DNA of 64,000 nt from Streptomyces sp. NBC_00258 (GTDB taxonomy: Bacteria > Actinomycetota > Actinomycetes > Streptomycetales > Streptomycetaceae). The position numbers and the translations under genes are program-made. The stretch covers positions 620,001 through 684,000 of the forward strand of contig NZ_CP108081.1 in the NCBI RefSeq assembly GCF_036182465.1, written 5' to 3'. The notes under the pieces were generated by a model. That model was not told where the DNA came from. It worked only from the letters and a program-made list of their open reading frames with translations, and made no database searches. The stretch's first letter is position 1, and the number at the start of each line of letters is the position of its first letter. Shown piece by piece: positions 42,076-50,614 of this stretch.

Positions 42076-42400
42076 GCAAGACCGTCCACCGGACCAAGGC
42101 CTGCCGTGAGGGCGAACCCCGCAGAGCGGTCACGACGCGACATACGCCCCGGGAGGAGCACGTCGAGCCGGTTCCCGCCCTGGGGTCGCGCGCGGGACGA
42201 CCGGTGCGATCATCGACGCACAGGAAGCCCCCCGACCGCACCATCGCATGGTGTTGCGCAACGCCTGCCAGGCGTTCGGGCTACTGGCGTACCCGGCGGC
42301 CGACCGATGTCACAAATCGAGTCGCTGCGCTTGTCCTTCAGGAAACGGCATCCCGCAACAGGGGCGCCCGGCGACATTGTCCCCACAGAACGGAGAGAAC
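42076..42400. other. gap without a recognisable gene
   Basis: About 325 bp between IS scraps and the small membrane protein gene. Several frames are open but none shows a start with a ribosome binding site or a family motif. I see nothing to annotate except the GGAGAG box serving the next gene. Confidence 0.4.
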
Positions 42401-42757
42401 GTGTTCGTCGCTTACGTCACGGTCACCATCCTCGGCGCGGTCTTCAACGGCGCCGCCGCCATCACTTACCTGATCGGCCACGAATACCCCAAGACCCAGG
42501 CAGACATGAAGGGCCTGCCCCGGAAGTACGTACCGGTGCTGGGCACGTTGCTGGCAGCGGGCACCGTGGGGCTGCTGGCCGGGCTCGCCGTGCCGCTGCT
42601 GGGCACTCTCGCTGCCTGTGGCCTCGTGCTGTACTTCATCGGCGCAATCATCGCCCACTTGCGGGTGGGCTCTCGCGACATCGTGGGCGGGGTGGTGTTC
42701 CTGGCCACCGCGGTGGCTGCCCTCACCCTGGGCCTGGTCCACCACGGCTCCTGGTAA
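42401..42757 (+). CDS. DoxX-like small membrane protein
   Basis: 118 residues from the GTG at 42401 with GGAGAG upstream. Four hydrophobic helices (about 4-24, 47-67, 68-88 and 95-115) with a KYVPVLGTLL loop fit the DoxX-like family of four-helix membrane proteins. The function is unknown; relatives are linked with redox stress. It ends about 100 bp before a strong terminator. Confidence 0.75.
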   Translation: MFVAYVTVTILGAVFNGAAAITYLIGHEYPKTQADMKGLPRKYVPVLGTLLAAGTVGLLAGLAVPLLGTLAACGLVLYFIGAIIAHLRVGSRDIVGGVVFLATAVAALTLGLVHHGSW

Positions 42758-42853
42758 CCGCGGTGTCCGCCAGTTCCGCGCCTGCCGTCGAAGTAGCCGT
42801 CGCCGTTCCCCGGAAGCAGGCTTCCAGCCGGCGGTACCGCGCGCCGGGCAGCG

Positions 42854-42893
42854 AACTGAGTCCTCCCAGCGGTCGTCCTGGGAGGACTCAGTT
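42854..42893. terminator. 16-bp perfect hairpin
   Basis: Arms AACTGAGTCCTCCCAG (42854-42869) and CTGGGAGGACTCAGTT (42878-42893) are perfect complements around an 8-nt loop, about 100 bp after the DoxX-like gene. Confidence 0.8.
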
Positions 42894-42898
42894 GCGTC

Positions 42899-43090
42899 TA
42901 CCGCGGCTGCTCGGCGTCTGTGACAACGGCTGGTGTTACCGCAGAGGCTGGCGGGCACGTTCGCCCAGGCCCTCCTCGGGGCCCGACACCAGCGGATCAC
43001 CCCTTATGTACACCGCGGCACACCGGCAGGGTCGAGAGGGACAGCCCGCATCCTCGCCGAACAGTTCCTCCACACGCGGACATAGACAGC
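42899..43090 (+). mobile_element. possible IS481/IS3-type transposase scrap
   Basis: RLLGVCDNGWCYR followed one frame away by AGTFAQALLGARHQRITPY recalls the second-Asp region (TDNG..YR) and the RPY region of IS481/IS3 integrases. A frameshift separates them. Weak evidence. Confidence 0.35.
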
Positions 43091-43161
43091 GGAACAGCAA
43101 CGCGGCGACGCACTCGCCATCGGGGACGTCCACTACGACTGCCACCGACCGCACATTCACC

Positions 43162-43268
43162 TAGTCCTGGAGGGCGGCGAACGCCTTCACCAGCTTTCGC
43201 TGGTAATCACTGATCTGGTAGTAAACCCCGAGCTTGTAGTACTCCTTCTCCGGCGACAGGGCTAGACC
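43162..43268 (-). pseudogene. C-terminal fragment of an NphB-like aromatic prenyltransferase
   Basis: Minus-strand codons read GLALSPEKEYYKLGVYYQ, then ISDYQRKLVKAFAALQD-stop. This closely follows the last 35 residues of NphB (GLTLSPKEEYYKLGAYYHIT... AFDSLED). The other part of the gene lies 3.4 kb away at 46698-47316, on the far side of an IS200/IS605 element. Joining plus-strand CTAGACC (ending 43268) to GTAGACC (from 46698) restores the frame exactly: ...LVY-GLALSP.... Confidence 0.85.
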
Positions 43269-43290
43269 TTGAAGCGATCTCCCACGTAAA

Positions 43291-45083
43291 CGACTCCGTT
43301 GGGAAATCCGCAAATCGGCTCTCGGGTTCGGGTCATGCGGCGAGGGTGAGGCGTGCGAGGTGGGAGACGCGAGTGGTGCCGAGTGGGGTCTCGTTCAGCC
43401 AGGCGTCGACGCGGATGATGTTGAGGGCGGTGGCGGAGAGGACATTGGCGAGGCGGGTTTTGCTCTGGCCTCGGTAGGGAGTGCGTCGCAGGTGGGTGCG
43501 GCGGACGGCCTGGGAGATGGTGCCCTCCACCCCGGCACGCACGTTGTAGCGTTCCTTCCATGCGTCGGTTTGCTGCTCGGCGCGTTGCTCTTCGAGGATC
43601 TGCTGCTGCTCGCGGGGCAGCAGGGTAAGGCTGCGGCCCCACTTGCCGTTGGCTGCCTTGGTGCACCTCGGTCTCAATGGGCATGCGTCACAGTCGGCGA
43701 GTGCGAAGTGCACTCGGACGAGCGGGGTACCGCTGGCCTTGCGCTGTTGGGACCAGCTGCCGCTGACCGCTCCGCCGGGGCAGGTGACGTTCCTGGCCTC
43801 CCAGTCCGTTTTGAAGGCAGCCTGGGTCAAGTCCGGTGCCTGCGTGTCGCGTCCGCTGTGGTGGGTGTCGATGCCGACGGGGCCGACCAGGTCGATGCCG
43901 TGGTCCTCGCGGGCGGCCAGGATATGGGCGGCGGTGACATATCCTGCGTCCACCACATGCTCACGAGGTTTCAACTCCCGCTCAGCCAGGTGCTGGTGGA
44001 CCTGTGCGGTGACCTCGGTGTCGTTGACGGTGGCGTCCGTGGTCTCCACATTCGTGATCAGATGCGGTGCGTCCGGCTCGCAGGTCTCACTCAGGTGGAC
44101 CTTGTAACCGCACCAGCCCGACCCGCGTTTGACGCCGTAGCGGGCGTCGGTGTCATACGGCGAGGACAGCCGGTCTCTGCCTGGCGGGAGGTCCCTGCCC
44201 TCCCGCCAGCGCACCCCCTGCCCGTCCCGGTGATACTGCTCTGCCCAGGCCTGGCGCATGACGCGGACCGCAGGGACCTCGCGCAGCCAGACGGGAGCCG
44301 CCGTTTCGTCGATGGCGTCCAGGAGAGCGAACCCATCCCGGCCGACCTGCTTGGCCCATTCCCGGCGGACGTCTTCCCCCTTCGGGAAGCGGTAGTTGTC
44401 GACCTTGGCTCCATACCGCTGCACCCACGCTGGGCTGATCAACGGCGTCAGCCAGTCCGGGGCGGCTGCGGCCAGCACCTCCAGCGCCGCCCGCAGAGTC
44501 TCGCCGACGAACTCCATCCGATTGAGCGTGCGCACCGCGGCCAGCACGTGCGTGGAGTCGGTGCGCTGACGGCCGCCGGCTCGCAGCAGCGCGGCGCCCG
44601 ACAACCGGGCCAGCGCCGCCTCCAGAACCCGCTCCTCCAGCCCGTGCGTGATCAAACGGGAGCGGAAGTCTCCCAGAACGGTGAAGTCGAACCCCGGATC
44701 ATCCAGCTCCAACCCCAGCAAAAACTTCCAGTCCATCCTGGCTCGCACCTGGTCAGCGGCCTGCCGGTCGGACAGCCCCTCGGCATACTGCAGCACCGAC
44801 ACCAGCGCCAGAGCGCCTGGCGAGATCGCGGGCCGACCCCGATCAGGAAAGGCCCCGGCGAAATCCTCGTCCGTGAACAGCGTGCCGAGGACTTCCCGGA
44901 TCCGAATGGCCAAGGTCCCCTTGGGGAACGCGGCCCGCACCACCCGGGCCGTCAGCTCAGGCACCCCATCATCCGACCGCGATTCCAGCGACATCCCGCT
45001 CTCCCCACCCCGCCAACGACCATAGCCATCAACAAGGCAAACGACACGGGCCTGCTCGAATCACGGATTTCCCAACGGAGTCG
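43291..45083 (-). mobile_element. IS1182-family insertion sequence (1793 bp)
   Basis: 20-bp perfect terminal inverted repeats, CGACTCCGTTGGGAAATCCG at 43291-43310 and its complement at 45064-45083, flank a full-length transposase gene. TAAA is duplicated on both sides (43287-43290 and 45084-45087), a 4-bp target duplication. After removal the site reads GATCTCCCACG-TAAA-CGGGGGAGATT, a hairpin with TAAA as its loop, so the element sits in the loop of the IS605 end hairpin. Confidence 0.88.
43333..44994 (-). CDS. IS1182-family transposase
   Basis: 553 residues, normal for the family. It has the N-terminal domain (GALALVSVLQYAEGLSDRQA), a central region with DSTHVLAAVRTL, and a DDE core with HVVDAGYV and a C-terminal part after GVEGTISQAVR. 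No frameshift is seen, so the copy should be active. It lies 42 bp from the left inverted repeat and 69 bp from the right one. Confidence 0.92.
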   Translation of the reverse strand: MSLESRSDDGVPELTARVVRAAFPKGTLAIRIREVLGTLFTDEDFAGAFPDRGRPAISPGALALVSVLQYAEGLSDRQAADQVRARMDWKFLLGLELDDPGFDFTVLGDFRSRLITHGLEERVLEAALARLSGAALLRAGGRQRTDSTHVLAAVRTLNRMEFVGETLRAALEVLAAAAPDWLTPLISPAWVQRYGAKVDNYRFPKGEDVRREWAKQVGRDGFALLDAIDETAAPVWLREVPAVRVMRQAWAEQYHRDGQGVRWREGRDLPPGRDRLSSPYDTDARYGVKRGSGWCGYKVHLSETCEPDAPHLITNVETTDATVNDTEVTAQVHQHLAERELKPREHVVDAGYVTAAHILAAREDHGIDLVGPVGIDTHHSGRDTQAPDLTQAAFKTDWEARNVTCPGGAVSGSWSQQRKASGTPLVRVHFALADCDACPLRPRCTKAANGKWGRSLTLLPREQQQILEEQRAEQQTDAWKERYNVRAGVEGTISQAVRRTHLRRTPYRGQSKTRLANVLSATALNIIRVDAWLNETPLGTTRVSHLARLTLAA

Positions 45084-45103
45084 TAAACGGGGGAGATTCC
45101 GCC

Positions 45104-46321
45104 CTACCTTGCGGTGGGTGGCTTGACGCGCGGTGCGCGCCTGACGACTGCCCTCCCGGCAACCGGGACGAGCCCGTGGCGGCCCGTCCGGTACAGGTGC
45201 AAGATGTTCCGGGCCGCGTTGTGGTCTGCGTTGCCGGACCATCTGCAGCCGGGGTTCTTGCACACGAACAGGGCCTGGGTCTCCCGGCTGCCGGGGGTGG
45301 TGAACCCACAGGCTGAGCAACGCCGGGAGGTGCCCGGGGCGGGGACTTTGGCCAGGGTGCCACCCCGGCGGGTGAGCTTGTACGTCAGCAGGGTGACCGT
45401 GCGGCCCCATGCCTCTGCGCTGATCGAGCGGTTCAGCCCGGACTTCTGGGCGACGTTCGTTCCCGGCTCTTCGACGGTTCCCCTGGCGGACTTGACCATG
45501 TTCGTGATCTGGAGTGCTTCCACCACCACGACGCAGTACGTGTCGGCGATCTGGGTGGTGGTCTTGTGTTGCCAGTCCGCGGCCCGGCGCTTGGCTTTCG
45601 CGCGCAGTCCTGCGATCTGGTCGTAGGTATGGTGCAGCCGGCGGGAGGTGCGCTCTGTCGGCCTGCGGTGCTTCTTGCAGCGGGCGGCGCGCTGCTCCAG
45701 GCCCAGGAGCTTGGCCCGCTCCTGCTCGGTCAGCCATTCGCCGTGCTCGTATGTTTGGCCGTCGGAGAGTGCGAGGGGCACGGTGATGCCAACGTCGATG
45801 CCGACCTGCGGCCCCAGGTGGGGTTCCGGGACGGGTTCGAGGGTCTGGATGCGGAAGGCGATGTGCCAGCCGAGCGGGTCTTTGACCAGCCGGGCGCCGG
45901 TGATCCGGTTCTCCTTGTCGGCGTGCTTACCGACGGGGAGGCCCTTGGTCCAGCGGAAGCGGACACGGCCGATCTTCGGCAGGTTGGCCATGCCCCACCG
46001 GCGGTGGACACGGACGATGTTCAGGTCCCGGCCCTGTGGCACATCCACGGTCAGGGCGGTGCGGCAACGGGCCTTGAAGCTCGGGGCGTCCGCCCGGCCG
46101 TCCCAGCAATTCTTCCACGCCTGGAAATACGTTTTCAGCACCGCTTGCGCGGCCTGAGCGGGAAGGACGGCGAGGAAATCGATGTCCTGGCGGGCCTGGC
46201 GGATCGCGGCGTCCGCGTGTCCGAGCGTCCGCTTCTCCTTCGGCATCATCTGCCACCACGCGTGCAGGCAGTTCCACATCGTGCGGGCCGCGTGCGCCTG
46301 CTCGTCAGCCTTGCACGCCAT
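45104..46321 (-). CDS. tnpB: TnpB (RNA-guided RuvC-type nuclease of IS605 elements)
   Basis: About 405 residues from ATG 46321; an ATG at 46354 would add codons antisense to tnpA. All RuvC residues are visible: Asp in GIDVGITVPLA, Glu in VVVVEALQITNM and Asp in SGNADHNAARN. The four-Cys zinc finger (CSACG... CKNPGC) is intact. The N terminus (ACKADEQAHAARTMWN) lacks about a dozen residues of the usual TnpB start, where a deletion joins it to tnpA. The omegaRNA normally comes from the 3' end of the gene and the RE; here IS1182 begins 20 bp after the stop. Confidence 0.9.
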   Translation of the reverse strand: MACKADEQAHAARTMWNCLHAWWQMMPKEKRTLGHADAAIRQARQDIDFLAVLPAQAAQAVLKTYFQAWKNCWDGRADAPSFKARCRTALTVDVPQGRDLNIVRVHRRWGMANLPKIGRVRFRWTKGLPVGKHADKENRITGARLVKDPLGWHIAFRIQTLEPVPEPHLGPQVGIDVGITVPLALSDGQTYEHGEWLTEQERAKLLGLEQRAARCKKHRRPTERTSRRLHHTYDQIAGLRAKAKRRAADWQHKTTTQIADTYCVVVVEALQITNMVKSARGTVEEPGTNVAQKSGLNRSISAEAWGRTVTLLTYKLTRRGGTLAKVPAPGTSRRCSACGFTTPGSRETQALFVCKNPGCRWSGNADHNAARNILHLYRTGRHGLVPVAGRAVVRRAPRVKPPTAR

Positions 46322-46598
46322 GGCAGGGGGCAAGGCGAGGCTGAAGCAGTTCAACGGCGAACAGGACCACGTCCACCTCCTCGTCCACTACCCACCCAAG
46401 GTCCAGCTCTCCAAGCTGGTCAACAGCCTCAAGGGCGTCTCCTCCCGACGCCTGCGCCAGGAATACGACGCCCATGTCCGCCGCTACCTGTGGGGCGGAC
46501 ACTTCTGGTCCGGCTCCTACTTCGCCGGGTCCTGCGGCGGGGCACCGCTGACCGTCGTCAAGCAGTACATCGAGAACCAGCAACGCCCCGTCGGCTGA
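46320..46598 (+). pseudogene. tnpA: TnpA Y1 transposase of IS200/IS605, N-terminus lost
   Basis: Some 90 C-terminal residues remain: the HUH motif in DHVHLLVHYPP, the SLKGVSSRRLRQEY and WGGHFWSGSYFAG segments, and the catalytic Tyr in VVKQYIENQ. About 45 N-terminal residues are missing. The break point coincides with the 5' end of divergent tnpB, so a single deletion removed both N termini. Confidence 0.8.
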
Positions 46599-46661
46599 GG
46601 ACAACACTACGGACCCGTGCTCAAAGCGCGGGTCAGAGCAGCCCTGAGAGGGCCTTCACCC

Positions 46662-46677
46662 CCGCCGAAAACGGCGG
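46662..46677. repeat. hairpin near the tnpA-side end of the IS605 element
   Basis: CCGCCG-AAAA-CGGCGG, 20 bp inside the right edge of the element (46697). Subterminal hairpins of this kind are what TnpA recognises at IS200/IS605 ends. Confidence 0.6.
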
Positions 46678-46697
46678 AGCACTGGCCAAGATCAAAG

Positions 46698-47316
46698 GTA
46701 GACCAGCGCACGCCGTTCAACGACGTACGCGTGCGAAGCGGCGGTGGCGTATTCCCGCATCTGGCCGGCCTCGTACTCCGACGCGGTGAGGGCCGTCGCC
46801 GGATCGTTGGTGATCACGGCGACGCAGATCCGCACAATCTTCGAGGAGTCCCAGTTGAGGGTGGGATAGATGGCGATCGTCTTCTTCGTGAACTCCAGCC
46901 CCTGCTCACCGGCTTGCCTCAATCCCATCTCACGGAGCATCGACTGGACGTGGTCCGGATCGAGAAGCTCAGTGGTGGCACGGTCGCAGTAGCGGTTCAC
47001 CTCATGGCGCTTGTAGTCGACCGGGACTCCCGTTCACCGTCTCCAGGCCGTACCAGGCCAACAGCCCGGCGCTCTCGGCCAGGGAGCTCGGCATGGACGG
47101 GAAGCCGAGGAGATACTTCAGCTCACACAAGTCATCGGAGGGGAAGGCAGTGTGTGCCTTCTTAAATCCGCCGACCACATCGATATCGATGCCGTACATG
47201 CCGACGGGAAACCGCTCCTTGAAGTCCGAGACGACGGAGCCGGCGGAATGGTCCGTGGGCTCGATCAGACCGCGTACGGGAACCTGCAACGAGGCTTGAA
47301 GCACCGCTGCCCGCAC
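46698..47316 (-). pseudogene. NphB-like aromatic prenyltransferase, main fragment (frameshifted, 5' decayed)
   Basis: From about 47,290 the minus strand reads like NphB from its residue 80 on: FPVGMYGIDIDVVGGFKKAH, LGFPSMPSSLAESAGLLAWYG, then after a frameshift near 47,020 VDYKRHEVNRY, GLEFTKKTIAIYPTLNWDSS, and YATAASHAYVVERRALVY. The last codon is followed directly by the IS605 element; the C terminus is at 43162-43268. The first 80 residues of the ABBA fold are not recognisable upstream. Family members attach geranyl or dimethylallyl groups to aromatic substrates. The gene is dead three times over: frameshift, insertion and lost start. Confidence 0.85.
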
Positions 47317-47434
47317 GCGACACGCACATTGACCACTCCTCGAATACGCCCTGAGCCCTCCCCCACACCTGAGACAGGCCTGCCGGTGAGCGAACCGACC
47401 GAGGGCCCACCGCCGTCACGGCCCAGGAGCCGGT

Positions 47435-47787
47435 GTGAGCAGAGCCAAGGAGTTCACGAAGCCGCGGCCGCCGCTGTTCCCGCTCGCCCACCGGATCCTG
47501 AGCGATCCGCGCGCCGCCCCCTACGCGGTGCAGGCGGCCGACTGCACCGGCACCGCCGCGCCCGCACCACCCGAGGTAGAACCGGCCACCGGGGCAGAGC
47601 AGGTGGCCAGGGCGGAGCTCAGCGTGGACTGCGCGGTGGCCCGCGCCCATCGCAACGCAGCCGGAATAGTGGCGGAACCGGCGTTGCTGGAAGGGCTGGC
47701 AGGGCTCGCGCGGCGGCTGACCGGCCACCCACGACGCCGCCGGTACAGCGCCTTTGCGAGCCTGAGCTCCCGGTATCGACTGGAGGC
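47435..47787 (+). CDS. hypothetical Ala-rich protein upstream of the ammonia-lyase homologue
   Basis: About 118 codons from a GTG at 47435, running to 47794 and so just overlapping the next start. The composition is Ala/Arg/Pro-rich with no motif I recognise. It may be a fragment of an older gene or simply open reading in high-GC DNA. Confidence 0.3.
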
Positions 47788-49218
47788 GTGTTGATCACCG
47801 TCGACGGCATCAATCTGAACTGTTCCGGCATCGCGGCCCTCGCATACGGGGAGACAGCTGTCCGGCTCGCCGAAGAGGCACGATCACGGGCTGCGCAATC
47901 CTTCGAACATGCGGTGCAGGTCAGCGCCGAACGCGCGGTGTACGGCAGATCGACAGGTGTGGGCGCCAATCGCGACGTCGCCATCGACGACGCGAACGCA
48001 CATGCCCTGGCCCTCCTGCGCAGCCACGCCACATCCGCGGGGCCGCTGCGGAGTCCCGAGCGCGTGCGCGCGATGCTCGCCGTCCGCCTCAATCAGCTCG
48101 CCGCCGGAGGCAGCGGCGCGGCGCCTGAACTCCTCGACGGCCTGGTGGTCATGCTCGCGGCCGACGCGCTGCCGCCCGTGCGCGAGGTGGGCAGCATCGG
48201 CACCGGTGACCTCCCGGCGCTCGCGGTCACCATCCTCTCGCTGCTCGGAGAGGTCCGAACATCCACGGCGCTCGTGGCACCCGTCGCGTGCGACCCGAAG
48301 GACGCCATGCCGGTCATCAACAGCAACGCCGCCACGATCGCAGACGCTGCGCTCGCCCACGCCTCGCTCGCCGTTCTGTCACGGTCCGCGATCACGGTGG
48401 CGGCGCTGACGTTCGCGGCGGTGGACGGCAATCCCGAGGCGTTCGCCGAGGTCGTCGAGCGCGTGACGCCGTTCAGCGGGGTACGCGAGGTATGCCGGTC
48501 GATGCGCCGGCTCATCCCCTCGACACCGGCGCCCACGCGCATTCAGGACCCGCTGGGACTGCGCAGCATGCCGCAGGTGCACGGTGCGTTCATCGACGCC
48601 CTCTCCCACCTCGACGACGTCGTCTGCCGCATGGCGAACGCCCCGTCCGAGAATCCCGCACTGCTGCCCGGTCACGGTGTTGCCCATCACGGTGGCTTCC
48701 ACGCCGCGTACCTGGCGCAGGCACTCGATACGACCGTCTCCGCCGCCGCCCAGTCGGCGCAGCTGGCCATGGCCAGAGTGTCCATGCTCACCGAGCCCGG
48801 ATTCACCGCACTGACGCCGTTCCTCGGGGCGGGGGCCGCCGGCGCGTCGGGCGTGATGGCCTGCGAGTACGTCGCGGCCTCCGCGCTCGGCTCGCTGAGA
48901 GCCCTCGCCACGCCGACGGCAGTCCAGAGTGTCACGCTGTCGCGCGGGGTGGAGGAAGACGCCAGCTTCGCTTCGCACGGTGCGCGCCAGGCATTGACCG
49001 CGGTGGACGACTACCGCACTGTCCTGGCGTGTGAACTCGTGGCCGCCGTCCGCGCATTACGACTGCGCGGTACGCGACTGGGCGGTCTCTACGACGACCT
49101 GCCGATGGAGACGGCCGACCGCGACCTCACCGCCGACATCACCGCAGCGACACGCCTGCTGCCCAAGCTCGCCGACAACCCGCAAAGGACGAAAATGAGG
49201 ACGGGCGCCCTGGAGTAA
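47788..49218 (+). CDS. aromatic amino acid ammonia-lyase homologue without the MIO triad
   Basis: 476 residues of the HAL/PAL fold: the inner-loop Tyr in VYGRSTGVGANRDV, NQLAAGGSG, NSNAATIAD, and a GGFHAAYLAQALD segment. At the site where Ala-Ser-Gly cyclises to the MIO electrophile (normally GSVGASGDLAPL) this protein reads GSIGTGDLPAL: one residue shorter, with no Ser. It therefore cannot form MIO by the known route. A TTA codon lies at 49057-49059 (codon 424). The start is GTG 47788 or TTG 47791 (GGAGG box just upstream). It may be a non-catalytic homologue or use different chemistry. Confidence 0.8.
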   Translation: MLITVDGINLNCSGIAALAYGETAVRLAEEARSRAAQSFEHAVQVSAERAVYGRSTGVGANRDVAIDDANAHALALLRSHATSAGPLRSPERVRAMLAVRLNQLAAGGSGAAPELLDGLVVMLAADALPPVREVGSIGTGDLPALAVTILSLLGEVRTSTALVAPVACDPKDAMPVINSNAATIADAALAHASLAVLSRSAITVAALTFAAVDGNPEAFAEVVERVTPFSGVREVCRSMRRLIPSTPAPTRIQDPLGLRSMPQVHGAFIDALSHLDDVVCRMANAPSENPALLPGHGVAHHGGFHAAYLAQALDTTVSAAAQSAQLAMARVSMLTEPGFTALTPFLGAGAAGASGVMACEYVAASALGSLRALATPTAVQSVTLSRGVEEDASFASHGARQALTAVDDYRTVLACELVAAVRALRLRGTRLGGLYDDLPMETADRDLTADITAATRLLPKLADNPQRTKMRTGALE

Positions 49219-49289
49219 TTGTCAGGATCTGTGGATCGATGGCCGTGCGCATGGTCTGACTTTGGTGTCGTTGTGACCGCGTAGGAGTT

Positions 49290-50090
49290 TCAGGCGAGGG
49301 CTTCGAGGAAGCCCAAGAGCGCGGTGTGCAGGATCCCAGGCTGTTCCAGGTGCAGGTCGTGGCCGGTGCCGGGGATGCTCATGGCCATGGTGGCGGGCCG
49401 CTGCCGGAGCATCTCGTCGGCTTCCTGCGCGGGGATGAAGCTGGATTGGGCCAGGACGACCAGGGTGGGGCACGCGACCTGCCCCCACTCGTGGCGGAAG
49501 GAACGCTGGGCGTTCTCCGCCAGCGATCGGACCATCACGTCCCGGTCGAAGCGGGGCCACCATCCGCCGTCGCGTTCTTCCAGGCCGGCCGCCCAGCCTG
49601 CGCCGACCGGTCCGCCGCCGAGGAATGCAGCTGCCGCTTCACGTGAGGGAAACGGTGTCGGCCACGAGTCGAGCCATCCACCGATGTCCACGGGACCGTT
49701 CGGGTCCGGACCGCCGGAGCCGGCCTCGACGAGCACGAGCGCGCGGACGAACCCGGGGTGCGCAGCGGCGGTGAGCATGGCCGTGTGCCCGCCCAGTGAC
49801 TGGCCGACCAGGACGGGCCGCCGCAGCGCCAGTTGCTCGACAATGGCGATGACGTCGGCGACGTAGGCGGCGCGGGAGACGTCCTGCGGGTGGCGCTCGC
49901 TGGCGCCGTGCCCGCGCTGGTCGAGGGCGACGACCCGATAGCGGGAGCTCAACTTCCGTGCCAGCACGTCCCATTCACCCGCGTGACCGGCCAGGCCGTG
50001 CAGCAGCACGATGGGCTGTCCCGGGCCGCCCCAGTCCCGGCAGGCAAGCCGGACACCGTCTCGCACCACCACGTGTTCAGACCATGCCAC
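49290..50090 (-). CDS. alpha/beta hydrolase
   Basis: 266 residues: LLHGLAGHAGEWD oxyanion loop, RGHGAS, nucleophile elbow GQSLGG, and the catalytic His in PGTGHDLHLEQP. It is complete, of the 3-oxoadipate enol-lactonase/meta-cleavage hydrolase-like group. It lies convergent to the ammonia-lyase homologue, near a 2-keto-pentenoate hydratase pseudogene, so a role in breaking down an aromatic ring product is possible. Confidence 0.85.
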   Translation of the reverse strand: MAWSEHVVVRDGVRLACRDWGGPGQPIVLLHGLAGHAGEWDVLARKLSSRYRVVALDQRGHGASERHPQDVSRAAYVADVIAIVEQLALRRPVLVGQSLGGHTAMLTAAAHPGFVRALVLVEAGSGGPDPNGPVDIGGWLDSWPTPFPSREAAAAFLGGGPVGAGWAAGLEERDGGWWPRFDRDVMVRSLAENAQRSFRHEWGQVACPTLVVLAQSSFIPAQEADEMLRQRPATMAMSIPGTGHDLHLEQPGILHTALLGFLEALA

Positions 50091-50120
50091 GTCGGCCCCC
50101 AGGGAATCGGCTGGCCTTGA

Positions 50121-50490
50121 TCATGCCGCAACCGCCTCGGGGCGTTCGACGAGCTGGCCGCGTTCAATGCGGCCGCCAGCGCGGACGAGGGAGATGAGGT
50201 GGGGTGCGTTCACGGCCCGCCACCGTTACTGGGCGGACTCGACGAGTTTGAAGACCATGGCCAGGGCGGCGGTGCGGGAACCGGCCCCGCGGGTGACCTT
50301 GGTCCGCAGCCGGCGGTGGAGAACGTGGACTCGATGGGGTTCGTGGTCCGCAGGTGATCCAGTGCTCGGCTGGGAAGTCGTAGAACGCCAGCAACTGCTC
50401 CTGATCGTCGGTGATCTTCTTGACCGCCTTGGGGAACTTCGCGCCGTAGAGCTGCACGAACACCAGTCCGACGCCCAGCACCGCGACACG
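50121..50490 (-). mobile_element. IS256-family transposase C-terminal remnant
   Basis: Minus-strand segments LYGAKFPKAVKKITDDQEQL, AFYDFPAEHWI, RTKVTRGAGSRTAALAMVFK, LVESAQ-stop and WRAVNAPHLISLVRAG match the last third of IS256-type transposases, with at least one frameshift and an internal stop. It differs from the intact IS256 copy at 60.7-62.0 kb. Confidence 0.7.
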
Positions 50491-50614
50491 TGACGTTCCG
50501 GTATCAGACATGGCCACCCTTCGTTCCTTCGATGGGAGAGCTGGAAATGAGCGCCAGCGCGCGGGGGTGCACTCGCCGGGAAAGTCACCCGTCGGCGAGC
50601 GGCCGGGGGAAGGA

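Larger units (their letters stand above)
43269..46697. mobile_element. IS200/IS605-family element inserted in the prenyltransferase gene, carrying a nested IS1182
   Basis: The boundaries are set by the uninterrupted prenyltransferase frame on both sides; no target duplication is seen, as expected for single-strand IS200/IS605 transposition. Without the nested IS1182 copy it would be about 1.63 kb. It holds tnpB (minus) and a 5'-truncated tnpA (plus), arranged divergently, and terminal hairpins. The left edge is the tnpB 3' side, so it is the right end (RE) of the element. Confidence 0.8.

Noticed and set aside
43360..45126. 588-codon plus-strand frame opposite the IS1182 transposase
   Set aside because: Antisense shadow; no start signal and no motif.
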